Source: an uncultured Roseobacter sp. (GTDB lineage: Bacteria > Pseudomonadota > Alphaproteobacteria > Rhodobacterales > Rhodobacteraceae). From it: a DNA stretch of 64,000 bases. The notes under the pieces were generated by a model that saw nothing but the letters and a program-made list of their open reading frames with translations, was not told the DNA's origin and did no database searches. Positions within the stretch are counted from its first letter, which is position 1. Each line of letters begins with the position of its first letter. The DNA is taken from assembly GCA_947501635.1 (NCBI GenBank), contig CANMWT010000004.1:248001-312000 (forward strand), written 5' to 3'. Made by a program: the position numbers and the translations under genes. This document shows, one piece after another, positions 46,280 through 54,117 of the stretch.

Positions 46280-47470
46280 ATGCTGCGTTTGATCTACGCT
46301 CTGCTGATCACCTTCTCTCTTTGCCTGCCGAGTTTCGCGCAAGATGCGGAAGCACCGGAAACGGATCGCTCCGCCACCGGTGGTGCGACGACGCTTGAAG
46401 ACATCATGAAACGCCAGGAAGGCCTGAAGGTCGATAATTCCTTCAGGAGTGGACTAACCGGCGACCCCGGTGGCGGGCGACCTTCTTCGGAACAACTGGG
46501 TACGCTTGGCGGGGCCTCTGATCCGGAATTGTGGCGCGCGCTGCGCTTTGACAGCGCCGATATCACAACGCAGGTCCAGCACCCTGCCGCGACCGTACTG
46601 ATACAGGATACAGGCATGTGGTGGCTGCAGTTCCGAGAGGGACCGCTGACCAAATACGGCTTTGGCCTTGTGTTGGGCATGATGGGCCTGCTGGTGTTGT
46701 TCTACCTGATCCGTGGACGTATTCGTATCGATGGTGAAAGAACCGGCAGAACCATCCTGCGGTTCAAGTCGATAGAGCGTTTTGCACATTGGCTTCTGGC
46801 CGGGTCGTTCATCCTGCTGGGTGTGACCGGTGTCATCTCGCTTCTGGGCCGGCAATTCCTGATCCCCGCCTTGGGGCCCGAGGGGTTCTCGACCATCGCA
46901 ATCGGCGCGAAGTGGATACACAACAACGTCTCTTGGGCCTTCATGCTCGCGATTGTTATGATCTTTGTGCTTTGGGTCGTGCATAATCTGCCGGACCGGA
47001 CAGATATCAATTGGCTTCTCAAGGGCGGTGGTATCTTTGGCGGTGGCCATCCGCCTGCCAAGAAGTTCAATGCCGGTCAGAAGCTTATCTTCTGGTCCGT
47101 AGTTATTCTGGGGGGATCCATTTCAGCCTCTGGTCTGTCTCTGCTCTTCCCGTTCGAGCTGCCAATGTTTGCGGCGACATTTGAAAAACTAAACCAGTTT
47201 GGCATTCCGCAATTGCTGGGCTTGGGCGAGCTTAACACTAATCTGGCTCCGCACACAGAGATGCAATATGCACAGCTGTGGCATGCGATCGTCAGCTTTG
47301 TCCTCTTTGCGATTGTGATCGCCCATATCTACATCGGCTCTGTCGGTATGGAAGGTGCCTATGACGCCATGGGCAGCGGCGAGGTCGAAGAGCAATGGGC
47401 GCGCGAGCACCACAGCCTTTGGGTGGAAGAGGTCAAAGCCAAAGAAGCCAAGGCGGGAGGCTCGTCATGA
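46280..47470 (+). CDS. fdhC: Formate dehydrogenase gamma (cytochrome b) subunit
   Basis: A 396-residue membrane protein. It has an N-terminal signal peptide (cut near SFAQ), then about 100 periplasmic residues, and a cytochrome b core with several helices: ERFAHWLLAGSFILLGVTGVISLL, KWIHNNVSWAFMLAIVMIFVLWVVHNL and LWHAIVSFVLFAIVIAHIY carry the haem-ligand histidines. It links the enzyme to the quinone pool. The extra periplasmic N-terminal part is common in roseobacters. It overlaps the small gene downstream by 4 bases. Confidence 0.93.
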   Translation: MLRLIYALLITFSLCLPSFAQDAEAPETDRSATGGATTLEDIMKRQEGLKVDNSFRSGLTGDPGGGRPSSEQLGTLGGASDPELWRALRFDSADITTQVQHPAATVLIQDTGMWWLQFREGPLTKYGFGLVLGMMGLLVLFYLIRGRIRIDGERTGRTILRFKSIERFAHWLLAGSFILLGVTGVISLLGRQFLIPALGPEGFSTIAIGAKWIHNNVSWAFMLAIVMIFVLWVVHNLPDRTDINWLLKGGGIFGGGHPPAKKFNAGQKLIFWSVVILGGSISASGLSLLFPFELPMFAATFEKLNQFGIPQLLGLGELNTNLAPHTEMQYAQLWHAIVSFVLFAIVIAHIYIGSVGMEGAYDAMGSGEVEEQWAREHHSLWVEEVKAKEAKAGGSS

Positions 47471-47592
47471 GAGAGATCGTCCTTGCCTTCGTCGCGATGG
47501 CCGCGATCTCTTTTGCGGCAAGCTACGCGCTACCGCAGTTTGGTTTTTCGTCGGAAGCTCAAACAAGCGGCGACTCTGTCCGTCTGGATTGA
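47467..47592 (+). CDS. 41-residue membrane peptide at the end of the fdh operon
   Basis: A tiny reading frame overlapping the gamma-subunit stop (ATGA). It encodes MREIVLAFVAMAAISFAASY followed by a short polar tail ending RLD. The N-terminal half is hydrophobic and could be a membrane anchor or signal peptide. Translational coupling argues that it is real. It may be a small accessory subunit of the formate dehydrogenase, but there is no direct evidence. Confidence 0.65.
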   Translation: MREIVLAFVAMAAISFAASYALPQFGFSSEAQTSGDSVRLD

Positions 47593-47607
47593 CGGACAGC
47601 TTTTAAC

Positions 47608-48279
47608 TCAGCTCGCGATCCGGAGGTCCGGGTCGCGGCGTAACTGGGCCATCTGAGGATAGAAACGGTCGCCCTGTGTGCCGATGTGTCCGCGCAGCAC
47701 GTCTGCCGCGCGCGTATCCTCGCCTCTGGAAATCGCGTCTATCAACTCGTCATGCTCGGATACAGAGGCCGCCATGCGTCCGCGCATCTTGAACTGCACG
47801 CGCCTGAAAGGCTTCAGTCGCGAGAATAGTCGTTTTGCTTCGGCTTCCAGAAAAGCGTTGCCAGTGGATTGATAGAGAATGAAGTGAAACTCTTCGTTCG
47901 CGCGTGAGTAAGCCTCACAGTCATTCGCGGTCAAAGCCTCTTTGCAGACGGCGTTGCAGTCCTTGAGTTCCTTCTGCATGGCGCTGGTCATCCGAACTGC
48001 TGCCAGCCGCCCGCAGACGCCTTCGATTTCGGCCATCGTTTCGAACATTTCGATCAGTGTGATGGAGGAGGGCTGCTGGACAAACACGCCGCGGCGGGGA
48101 AGTTGCCGCGCCAGATCTGCTGCGACCAGTCGTTGCAAGGCTTCTCTGATTGGGGTGCGTGATACATCGAACTTCTTGGCAAGGGTGGCCTCATCCAACC
48201 GCTGACCTTCCCGAAGATGTCCGGTGAACACCATCTCTTCCAAAGCGTCCGCGATCCGGTCTGCGCGTCTGACGTCCAT
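47608..48279 (-). CDS. GntR-family (FadR-type) transcriptional regulator
   Basis: A 223-residue regulator with a winged helix (LDEATLAKKFDVSRTPIREALQRLVAADLAR) and an all-helical FCD ligand domain. The ATG at 48279 is preferred over an upstream GTG because AGGGAGA lies 9 bases before it. It sits between the fdh operon and the bhc cluster and could control either, or another locus. FCD-type regulators commonly sense small organic acids. Confidence 0.88.
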   Translation of the reverse strand: MDVRRADRIADALEEMVFTGHLREGQRLDEATLAKKFDVSRTPIREALQRLVAADLARQLPRRGVFVQQPSSITLIEMFETMAEIEGVCGRLAAVRMTSAMQKELKDCNAVCKEALTANDCEAYSRANEEFHFILYQSTGNAFLEAEAKRLFSRLKPFRRVQFKMRGRMAASVSEHDELIDAISRGEDTRAADVLRGHIGTQGDRFYPQMAQLRRDPDLRIAS

Positions 48280-48412
48280 TTCAACTGTCTCCCTAAGCAG
48301 TGACACAAAATCCCTACCATATTACTCAGTTAATCTTTCAGTACCGCCATACAACGCGGCAAACTGTGCGATTTTCCAGCTTTACCTGTGCGTAAAACCG
48401 TAGTGACCGTCG

Positions 48413-49249
48413 TTAAGCGCTCCATGGTTCGCTATGGGGGGCGCGTCCCCCGATCATTCTGCTGATTTCCGCTGCCGCTTCGGCCACCGTGGCCCCCAAT
48501 TCCGGTACCCGTAACGGATCAAAACGTGTGCTGGGGCCTGAGATAGAGACACCTCCACAAGCTTCCGAGTGTTCGTCATAGATCACGCTGCCGATGCATG
48601 ACATGCCCGAGTACCGCTCTTCCTGATCGAAAGAATAGCCGCGTTCTCTGGTGCGTTTCAGATCAGTAAAGAGGTCGGCTGGGTTTGTCAGCGTCCTTTC
48701 TGTGAACGCGGTAAGACCCGCTGACATCAGCAGTTGCCGCACCCTTTCTTCCGGCATGGAGGACAAGATCGCCTTGCCTGTGCCCGAGGCATGCATCGAG
48801 GTGCGCGTACCGCTGGCAAAGAACGCTCGGATCGGGTTTTTTGTTTCAACCTGTTCGACAAAAACCACCTCGGGCCCGTCGGGTATCGCGAGGTTGGCGG
48901 TTTCGCCGGTTTTTTCCATCAACCTGCGCATGACAGGGCGGCTGACTTCGGTGAGACTGGAGTGGTTGGTAAAGGACGCGCCCGTGCGGTAGGCCTCTAT
49001 CCCGATGCTCCAGTCCTGCCGCTCCTCGCTGAAGGTCACAAAGCCATGCTTCTGTAAAGTTGTCAGAATGCGGTGGGTTGTTGCGGTTGGCACGCCCAGA
49101 GACATTGACAGATCTGTTAAATTGGATCTGCCCGCGCGCGCCACTGCCACCAGTACACCCAACGCACGGTCGAGTGACTGCAATGTGCCTGCCGAACTTT
49201 CGCGAAATTGCGACTTGGGCCTGCCTCGCTGCCGTTTCTGGGTATTCAT
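48413..49249 (-). CDS. bhcR: IclR-family regulator of the beta-hydroxyaspartate cycle
   Basis: A 278-residue IclR-type protein: N-terminal winged helix (LTDLSMSLGVPTATTHRILTTLQKHGFV) and a C-terminal effector domain. It is divergent from bhcABCD, exactly where BhcR, the glyoxylate-sensing regulator, is found in Paracoccus. The start at 49249 follows AGGAGACGTC. The N-terminus is basic (QKRQRGRPK). Confidence 0.9.
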   Translation of the reverse strand: MNTQKRQRGRPKSQFRESSAGTLQSLDRALGVLVAVARAGRSNLTDLSMSLGVPTATTHRILTTLQKHGFVTFSEERQDWSIGIEAYRTGASFTNHSSLTEVSRPVMRRLMEKTGETANLAIPDGPEVVFVEQVETKNPIRAFFASGTRTSMHASGTGKAILSSMPEERVRQLLMSAGLTAFTERTLTNPADLFTDLKRTRERGYSFDQEERYSGMSCIGSVIYDEHSEACGGVSISGPSTRFDPLRVPELGATVAEAAAEISRMIGGRAPHSEPWSA

Positions 49250-49288
49250 GACGTCTCCTGAATATCGATTGTACATACCATACAGGAA

Positions 49289-49303
49289 TGAAAAATATTT
49301 TCA
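49289..49303. promoter_or_regulatory. Palindrome in the bhcR-bhcA promoter region
   Basis: TGAAAA-ATA-TTTTCA is a perfect dyad 40 bases upstream of bhcR within a 205-base, strongly AT-rich spacer. It is a candidate BhcR binding site or part of a promoter. Part of the spacer's AT-richness makes chance dyads likely, so confidence is modest. Confidence 0.35.
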
Positions 49304-49454
49304 AATAAATGATTAAATTAAAAATGAAAAACAATAAAATGAATAAAACCATATATTTAACTATTTAAAGCTTATAATGGAAAAGTATTTCGAGAAAATT
49401 GCAATGCACGCGCTAGTATTTTATCAATGCCGCAACGATCAGGAGGAATTCGTT

Positions 49455-50645
49455 ATGTCAGATCAAAATCCAGTGTTCATACCCGGACCAACAAACATAC
49501 CGGATCGGCTGCGCGCAGCGATGAATATTCAAACGCGCGATCACCGCGCTCCTGACTTCGTGGAGACTTTCGCGCCAGTGCTCGAAGACACGAAAAAGGT
49601 TTTTAAGACGACCGAAGGCAAGATTATCACATTTCCTGCCAGCGGTACCGGTGGATGGGAAGCGACAATCTGCAACACGCTTAGCCCGGGCGACAAAGTG
49701 CTCGTCGCGCGGTATGGTATGTTCAGCCACAAGTGGATCGACATGTGTCAGCGCCACGGGCTTGATGTGCACATCGTTGAGTGTCCTTGGGGCAGCGGCG
49801 CACCCGCCGACAAGTTCGAAGCAATCCTGAGTGCCGACAAAGAGCACGCAATCAAAGCTGTTCTTGTGACGCATAACGAGACGGCGACCGGCGTCAAATC
49901 AGACATCGGCGCGGTGCGTACTGCGATGGATGCGGCCGCGCACCCTGCCATGCTGTTCGTTGATTGCGTAAGCTCGCTGGGGTCGATGCCGTTCCATATG
50001 GATGACTGGGGCGTCGACGTTGCAGTTTCGGGTTCGCAAAAGGGCTTTATGCTGGCAACGGGCATGGCAATCCTTGCGGTCAGCCCAAAGGCGTTGGCAG
50101 CGATGGAAACAGCAGGGCTTCACCGCACCTTCTTTGATTTTCGCGATATGATGAAAGCCAACGCATCTGGCGGGTTCCCGTATACGCCGCCATTACAGTT
50201 GATCTACGGCATGCGCGAGAGCCTCAAGATGCTCTTTGAAGAAGGGCTCGACAACGTGTACGCGCGCCACACACGCCTTGCAGAGGGTGTACGCCGTGCG
50301 GTTGACGCTTGGGGGATGAACCTTGTTGCGCAAAGCCCGGACCTGTATTCAGACACGGTAAGCGCAATCTATGTGCCCGGCGGCTTTAACAGCAACGCGC
50401 TGACAGAACATGCTTTCACAAAATACGGCGTGTCATTCGGCGTCGGTCTGGGCGAAATGGATGGCAAGGCGTTCCGCATTGGTCACCTTGGCAGCTTGAC
50501 AGACGCAATGGTGTTGTCCGGCATTGCCACAATCGAGATGGCGATGGCCGACCTGAATTACCCGATTAAACTTGGCAGCGGTGTCGCGGCGGCGCAGGAA
50601 TTCCTGCGCTCCGGTAACGACACCTCAATCAAATCTGCCGCCTAA
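49455..50645 (+). CDS. bhcA: L-aspartate-glyoxylate aminotransferase BhcA
   Basis: A 396-residue class V aminotransferase. The start MSDQNPVFIPGPTNIPDRLRA is typical of the alanine/serine-glyoxylate group, and the PLP lysine is in SGSQKGFML. In the beta-hydroxyaspartate cycle it makes glycine from glyoxylate with aspartate as donor, forming oxaloacetate. The ATG at 49455 follows AGGAGGAATT, a very strong ribosome binding site. The assignment is secured by bhcB, bhcC and bhcD in order. Confidence 0.94.
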   Translation: MSDQNPVFIPGPTNIPDRLRAAMNIQTRDHRAPDFVETFAPVLEDTKKVFKTTEGKIITFPASGTGGWEATICNTLSPGDKVLVARYGMFSHKWIDMCQRHGLDVHIVECPWGSGAPADKFEAILSADKEHAIKAVLVTHNETATGVKSDIGAVRTAMDAAAHPAMLFVDCVSSLGSMPFHMDDWGVDVAVSGSQKGFMLATGMAILAVSPKALAAMETAGLHRTFFDFRDMMKANASGGFPYTPPLQLIYGMRESLKMLFEEGLDNVYARHTRLAEGVRRAVDAWGMNLVAQSPDLYSDTVSAIYVPGGFNSNALTEHAFTKYGVSFGVGLGEMDGKAFRIGHLGSLTDAMVLSGIATIEMAMADLNYPIKLGSGVAAAQEFLRSGNDTSIKSAA

Positions 50646-50655
50646 GGAGAGACAG

Positions 50656-51627
50656 ATGCTGGATTCCATGACAGGGCCGGATTTGACGATCGACCACGTG
50701 AAGGCCGCGCATGAGCGTATCAAGCCTTACATTCACGAAACGCCGATCCTCAGGTCCAGCTATTTCAACAACCTGACCGGCGCAGAGCTGTTCTTTAAGT
50801 GCGAGAATTTTCAGAAAGCCGGCGCCTTCAAGGTGCGCGGTGCGTCCAACGCGGTCTTTGGTCTGAGCGATGATATCGCCGAAAAGGGTGTTGCGACACA
50901 CTCCTCGGGCAATCACGCGCTGTCTCTGTCCTATGCTGCAGGCCGGCGCGGTATTCCGTGCCACGTGGTGATGCCGCGCACAGCGCCTGAAGCCAAGAAA
51001 GCGGCCGTTCGCGGCTATGGTGGCATCATTACCGAGTGCGAGCCTTCGACCACCAGCCGCGAGGCAGTTTTTGCCGAGGTGCAGGCCAAAACGGGCGCTG
51101 AGTTTGTGCACCCCTACAATGACCCGCGTGTCATAGCCGGACAAGCGACCTGCTCGCTGGAGATGCTGGGGCAGGTGGAGAATATGGATGCGGTGATTGC
51201 GCCCATCGGCGGTGGCGGGATGATCTCCGGAACTTGCCTGACGCTGTCCAATCTGGCACCGCATATGGAAATCTATGCAGCAGAGCCGGATCAGGCTGAT
51301 GATGCTGCGCGCTCTTTCCGTGCGGGTCACATTATTGCAGATGATGCGCCGGTAACCATCGCCGACGGGTTGAAAGTGCCGCTGAAAGAGAACACTTGGC
51401 ACTTTGTCTCCCACTTTGTGACCGACGTACTGACGGCATCCGAGCAGGAGATCATCGACGCGATGAAACTGACGTGGGAGCGCATGAAAATCGTGATGGA
51501 GCCAAGCTGTGCCGTGCCGATGGCAACCATTCTGCGCAATCCGGATGTGTTCCGGGGCAAGCGCGTTGGCGTCGTTATCACCGGTGGAAACGTAGATTTG
51601 GATAAACTGCCCTGGACCTTGGGCTGA
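50656..51627 (+). CDS. bhcB: beta-Hydroxyaspartate dehydratase BhcB
   Basis: A 323-residue fold-type II PLP enzyme of the serine/threonine dehydratase family. PLP is held by the Lys in NFQKAGAFKVRGASNAV, and the substrate loop is SSGNHALSLSY. It removes water from erythro-beta-hydroxyaspartate to yield iminosuccinate. It is 10 bases after bhcA with a good AAGGAGAG site. Confidence 0.94.
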   Translation: MLDSMTGPDLTIDHVKAAHERIKPYIHETPILRSSYFNNLTGAELFFKCENFQKAGAFKVRGASNAVFGLSDDIAEKGVATHSSGNHALSLSYAAGRRGIPCHVVMPRTAPEAKKAAVRGYGGIITECEPSTTSREAVFAEVQAKTGAEFVHPYNDPRVIAGQATCSLEMLGQVENMDAVIAPIGGGGMISGTCLTLSNLAPHMEIYAAEPDQADDAARSFRAGHIIADDAPVTIADGLKVPLKENTWHFVSHFVTDVLTASEQEIIDAMKLTWERMKIVMEPSCAVPMATILRNPDVFRGKRVGVVITGGNVDLDKLPWTLG

Positions 51628-51639
51628 GGAGAGTGTGAC

Positions 51640-52803
51640 ATGAACAAGCAAGTAAACTTTGAAGAATATGAAGTCGGCTACGACATTCCGGCCGCGATCG
51701 GCATGGATGAGAGCGAGATCCAGACGCCCTGTCTTGTGCTTGACCTCGATGCGCTTGAGCGCAACATCAAAAAGATGGGCGACTATGCGGCCAGCCACGG
51801 CATGCGTCACCGTGTTCACGGCAAGATGCACAAATCGGTCGATGTCGCTTTGCTGCAGGAAAAGCTGGGCGGGTCGGTTGGTGTATGCTGCCAGAAGGTG
51901 TCTGAGGCGGAAGTCTTTGCACGCGGCGGCATCAAAGATGTTCTGGTGTCAAACCAGGTGCGCGATCCGGCAAAAATCGACCGTCTGGCGCGGCTTCCCA
52001 ACTGGGGTGCGCGCGCGATCTGCTGTGTCGACGACATAGACAACGTCGCGGACTTGTCCGCTGCTGCTGTGCGTCATGGCAACGAGATCGAGTGCCTCGT
52101 CGAGATCGACGTAGGTGCGGGGCGCTGCGGTGTGCAATACGGACAGCCTGTTGTTGAACTGGCCAAGGCCATCGACGCGGCAGAGGGTCTGAAGTTTGCC
52201 GGCATCCAGGCCTATCAGGGCGCGATGCAGCACCTTGACTCGTATGAAGAGCGTCAAGGCAAAACCCAGATCGCCATCGATCAGGTTCGTGAAACCATTG
52301 ATCTGCTCAAGGCTGAAGGTCTGGAATGCGACATCGTTGGTGGGGGCGGCACCGGGTCTTACTACTTTGAAAGTAACTCGGGCGTTTTCAACGAACTGCA
52401 GTGCGGATCGTATGCCTTCATGGACGCCGACTATGGCCGCATCCTGGACAAAGACGGCAACCGTATCGACGAAGGTGAGTGGGAGAACGCTCTGTTCCTG
52501 CTCACATCCGTAATGAGCCACGCAAAGGCTGACAAGGCCATCGTGGACGCGGGCCTCAAGGCGCAGTCGGTCGACAGTGGGCTTCCCACGATCTTCGGCC
52601 GTGACGATGTTACCTATGTCAAATGCTCCGACGAGCATGGCGTTGTGGCCGACCCTGATGGGGTGTTGAAGGTCAATGACAAGCTCAAGCTGGTGCCGGG
52701 CCACTGTGACCCCACATGTAACGTACATGATTGGTACGTAGGCGTCCGCAACGGCAAAGTCGAAACACTTTGGCCCGTCTCGGCGCGTGGCAAGGCCTAC
52801 TAA
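51640..52803 (+). CDS. bhcC: beta-Hydroxyaspartate aldolase BhcC
   Basis: A 387-residue D-threonine aldolase-type PLP enzyme with an alanine-racemase-like barrel. TPCLVLDLDALERNIKKMGDY marks the N-terminus, and the PLP Lys lies in HRVHGKMHKSVDVA. The C-terminal DEHGVV and HCDPTCN stretch supplies the metal site. It joins glycine and glyoxylate into (2R,3S)-beta-hydroxyaspartate. A strong terminator follows. Confidence 0.94.
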   Translation: MNKQVNFEEYEVGYDIPAAIGMDESEIQTPCLVLDLDALERNIKKMGDYAASHGMRHRVHGKMHKSVDVALLQEKLGGSVGVCCQKVSEAEVFARGGIKDVLVSNQVRDPAKIDRLARLPNWGARAICCVDDIDNVADLSAAAVRHGNEIECLVEIDVGAGRCGVQYGQPVVELAKAIDAAEGLKFAGIQAYQGAMQHLDSYEERQGKTQIAIDQVRETIDLLKAEGLECDIVGGGGTGSYYFESNSGVFNELQCGSYAFMDADYGRILDKDGNRIDEGEWENALFLLTSVMSHAKADKAIVDAGLKAQSVDSGLPTIFGRDDVTYVKCSDEHGVVADPDGVLKVNDKLKLVPGHCDPTCNVHDWYVGVRNGKVETLWPVSARGKAY

Positions 52804-52828
52804 GCACTGATTTCAGTACAAAATACCC

Positions 52829-52858
52829 CAGCGCCCGGGCCAGCCGGGCGCTGTTTTT
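52829..52858 (+). terminator. Intrinsic terminator between bhcC and bhcD
   Basis: A 10-bp stem (52829-52838 with 52844-52853) made of CAGCGCCCGG and its complement, loop GCCAG, followed by TTTTT. By form it is a complete Rho-independent terminator inside the operon, 25 bases after the bhcC stop. It should lower bhcD expression relative to bhcABC. Confidence 0.85.
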
Positions 52859-52886
52859 CATACCAACAGAACGACAGGAACGCGAT

Positions 52887-53882
52887 ATGCTTGATGCTGA
52901 AACCAAAGCAAAAGGACTACTTATCGTCGGCGAGGACATCTGCGCCGAAGTGGTGAGCAGCGCGGACGCCTTTACAGCGGTAGAGGCGGTTTTTGGCGCA
53001 ATGGCCAGAGGCGATGCGTATAACTTCCCCGTCATTCGCGAGGCCATCGGCTATGCGGATGCGCTTTACGGTTTCAAATCGGGCTTTGACAGGGCGGGTA
53101 AAACGCTTGGTGTGAAATCCGGCGGTTACTGGCCGGGCAATATGGACAAAGGGCTGACCAATCACCAGTCCACAATTTTCCTGTTCGACCCTGACACCGG
53201 CATGTTGGAAGCGCTGGTGGGCGGCAACTACCTGACGGCTGTGCGTACCGCTGCGTCTTCGTCTGTGTCGATTGCGCATCTGGCGCGCAAGGATGCCAAG
53301 GTTCTTGGCATGGTGGGCGCGGGTCATCAGTCGACCTTCCAGCTGCGCGCGGCGGTTCAGCAGCGCGATTTTGAGAAAGTGGTGGCGTGGAACCCGCATC
53401 CGGACATGTTGCCCCGTCTTGGTGCCGTGGCAGAAGAGCTTGGCCTGACGTTCGAGGCTGTCACGCAGGAAGAGCTGGGCGCGCAGGCGGATGTTATCAT
53501 TACGATCACATCGGCCTTTGAGCCCCTGATGATGAAAGATTGGATCAAGCCGGGCACGCATATCGCCTGTATGGGCACGGATACCAAGGGCAAGCAGGAG
53601 GTTGATCCAGCGCTTTTGGCAGGAGCAACCGTATTTGCGGATGAAATTGCCCAGTCGATCACTATCGGTGAGGCGCAACACGCCGTCGCACAGGGGCTTA
53701 TTGGTGAAGATGACATCACGCCGATTGGCGCGGTTATCAACGGCGCACACCCTGGCCGCAGCAGTGCCGAAGAAATCACGCTGTTTGACGGTACTGGCGT
53801 CGGCCTGCAGGATCTTGCGGTCGCATCCGTGGCCGCGCGCGAAGCGGAACTGCAGGGCAAGGTGTCTCGCATCGCGCTGTAA
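52887..53882 (+). CDS. bhcD: Iminosuccinate reductase BhcD
   Basis: A 331-residue member of the ornithine cyclodeaminase/mu-crystallin family with NAD(P) motif GMVGAGHQSTFQLRA. It reduces iminosuccinate to aspartate, closing the cycle. The ATG at 52887 is chosen because it follows the terminator and begins MLDAETKAKGLLIV; an upstream extension would run back across the terminator. It is followed by its own terminator. Confidence 0.92.
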   Translation: MLDAETKAKGLLIVGEDICAEVVSSADAFTAVEAVFGAMARGDAYNFPVIREAIGYADALYGFKSGFDRAGKTLGVKSGGYWPGNMDKGLTNHQSTIFLFDPDTGMLEALVGGNYLTAVRTAASSSVSIAHLARKDAKVLGMVGAGHQSTFQLRAAVQQRDFEKVVAWNPHPDMLPRLGAVAEELGLTFEAVTQEELGAQADVIITITSAFEPLMMKDWIKPGTHIACMGTDTKGKQEVDPALLAGATVFADEIAQSITIGEAQHAVAQGLIGEDDITPIGAVINGAHPGRSSAEEITLFDGTGVGLQDLAVASVAAREAELQGKVSRIAL

Positions 53883-53915
53883 GCGGCGACGTCAAACACT
53901 TCCAGACCTACTCGT

Positions 53916-53947
53916 GCCGCCGGTGTGGAAACACCGGCGGCATTTTG
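53916..53947 (+). terminator. Intrinsic terminator after bhcD
   Basis: A 12-bp perfect stem (53916-53927 with 53932-53943), loop GGAA, then TTTT. It closes the bhc operon, 34 bases after the bhcD stop. Confidence 0.88.
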
Positions 53948-54004
53948 CATGTCGCGACGGCGTAATGGGTAAGTATTAAATTAAATTAGTGGCTTACTGC
54001 ATGG

Positions 54005-54029
54005 CGTGACCGCGAGTTGGTCACGTTTT
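54005..54029 (+). terminator. Second terminator-like hairpin before the kinase operon
   Basis: CGTGACC (54005-54011) pairs with GGTCACG (54019-54025), followed by TTTT. It may back up the bhcD terminator, attenuate the kinase operon, or end a short transcript starting between 53948 and 54004. Confidence 0.5.
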
Positions 54030-54117
54030 CGACACAGCAATTCGGCCTTTTGATCATAGCAAAGCGTAGGTGGGCATCGCAAAGGCCCCGTGGATTTTAC
54101 GCTTGTGACGGCTGTGA

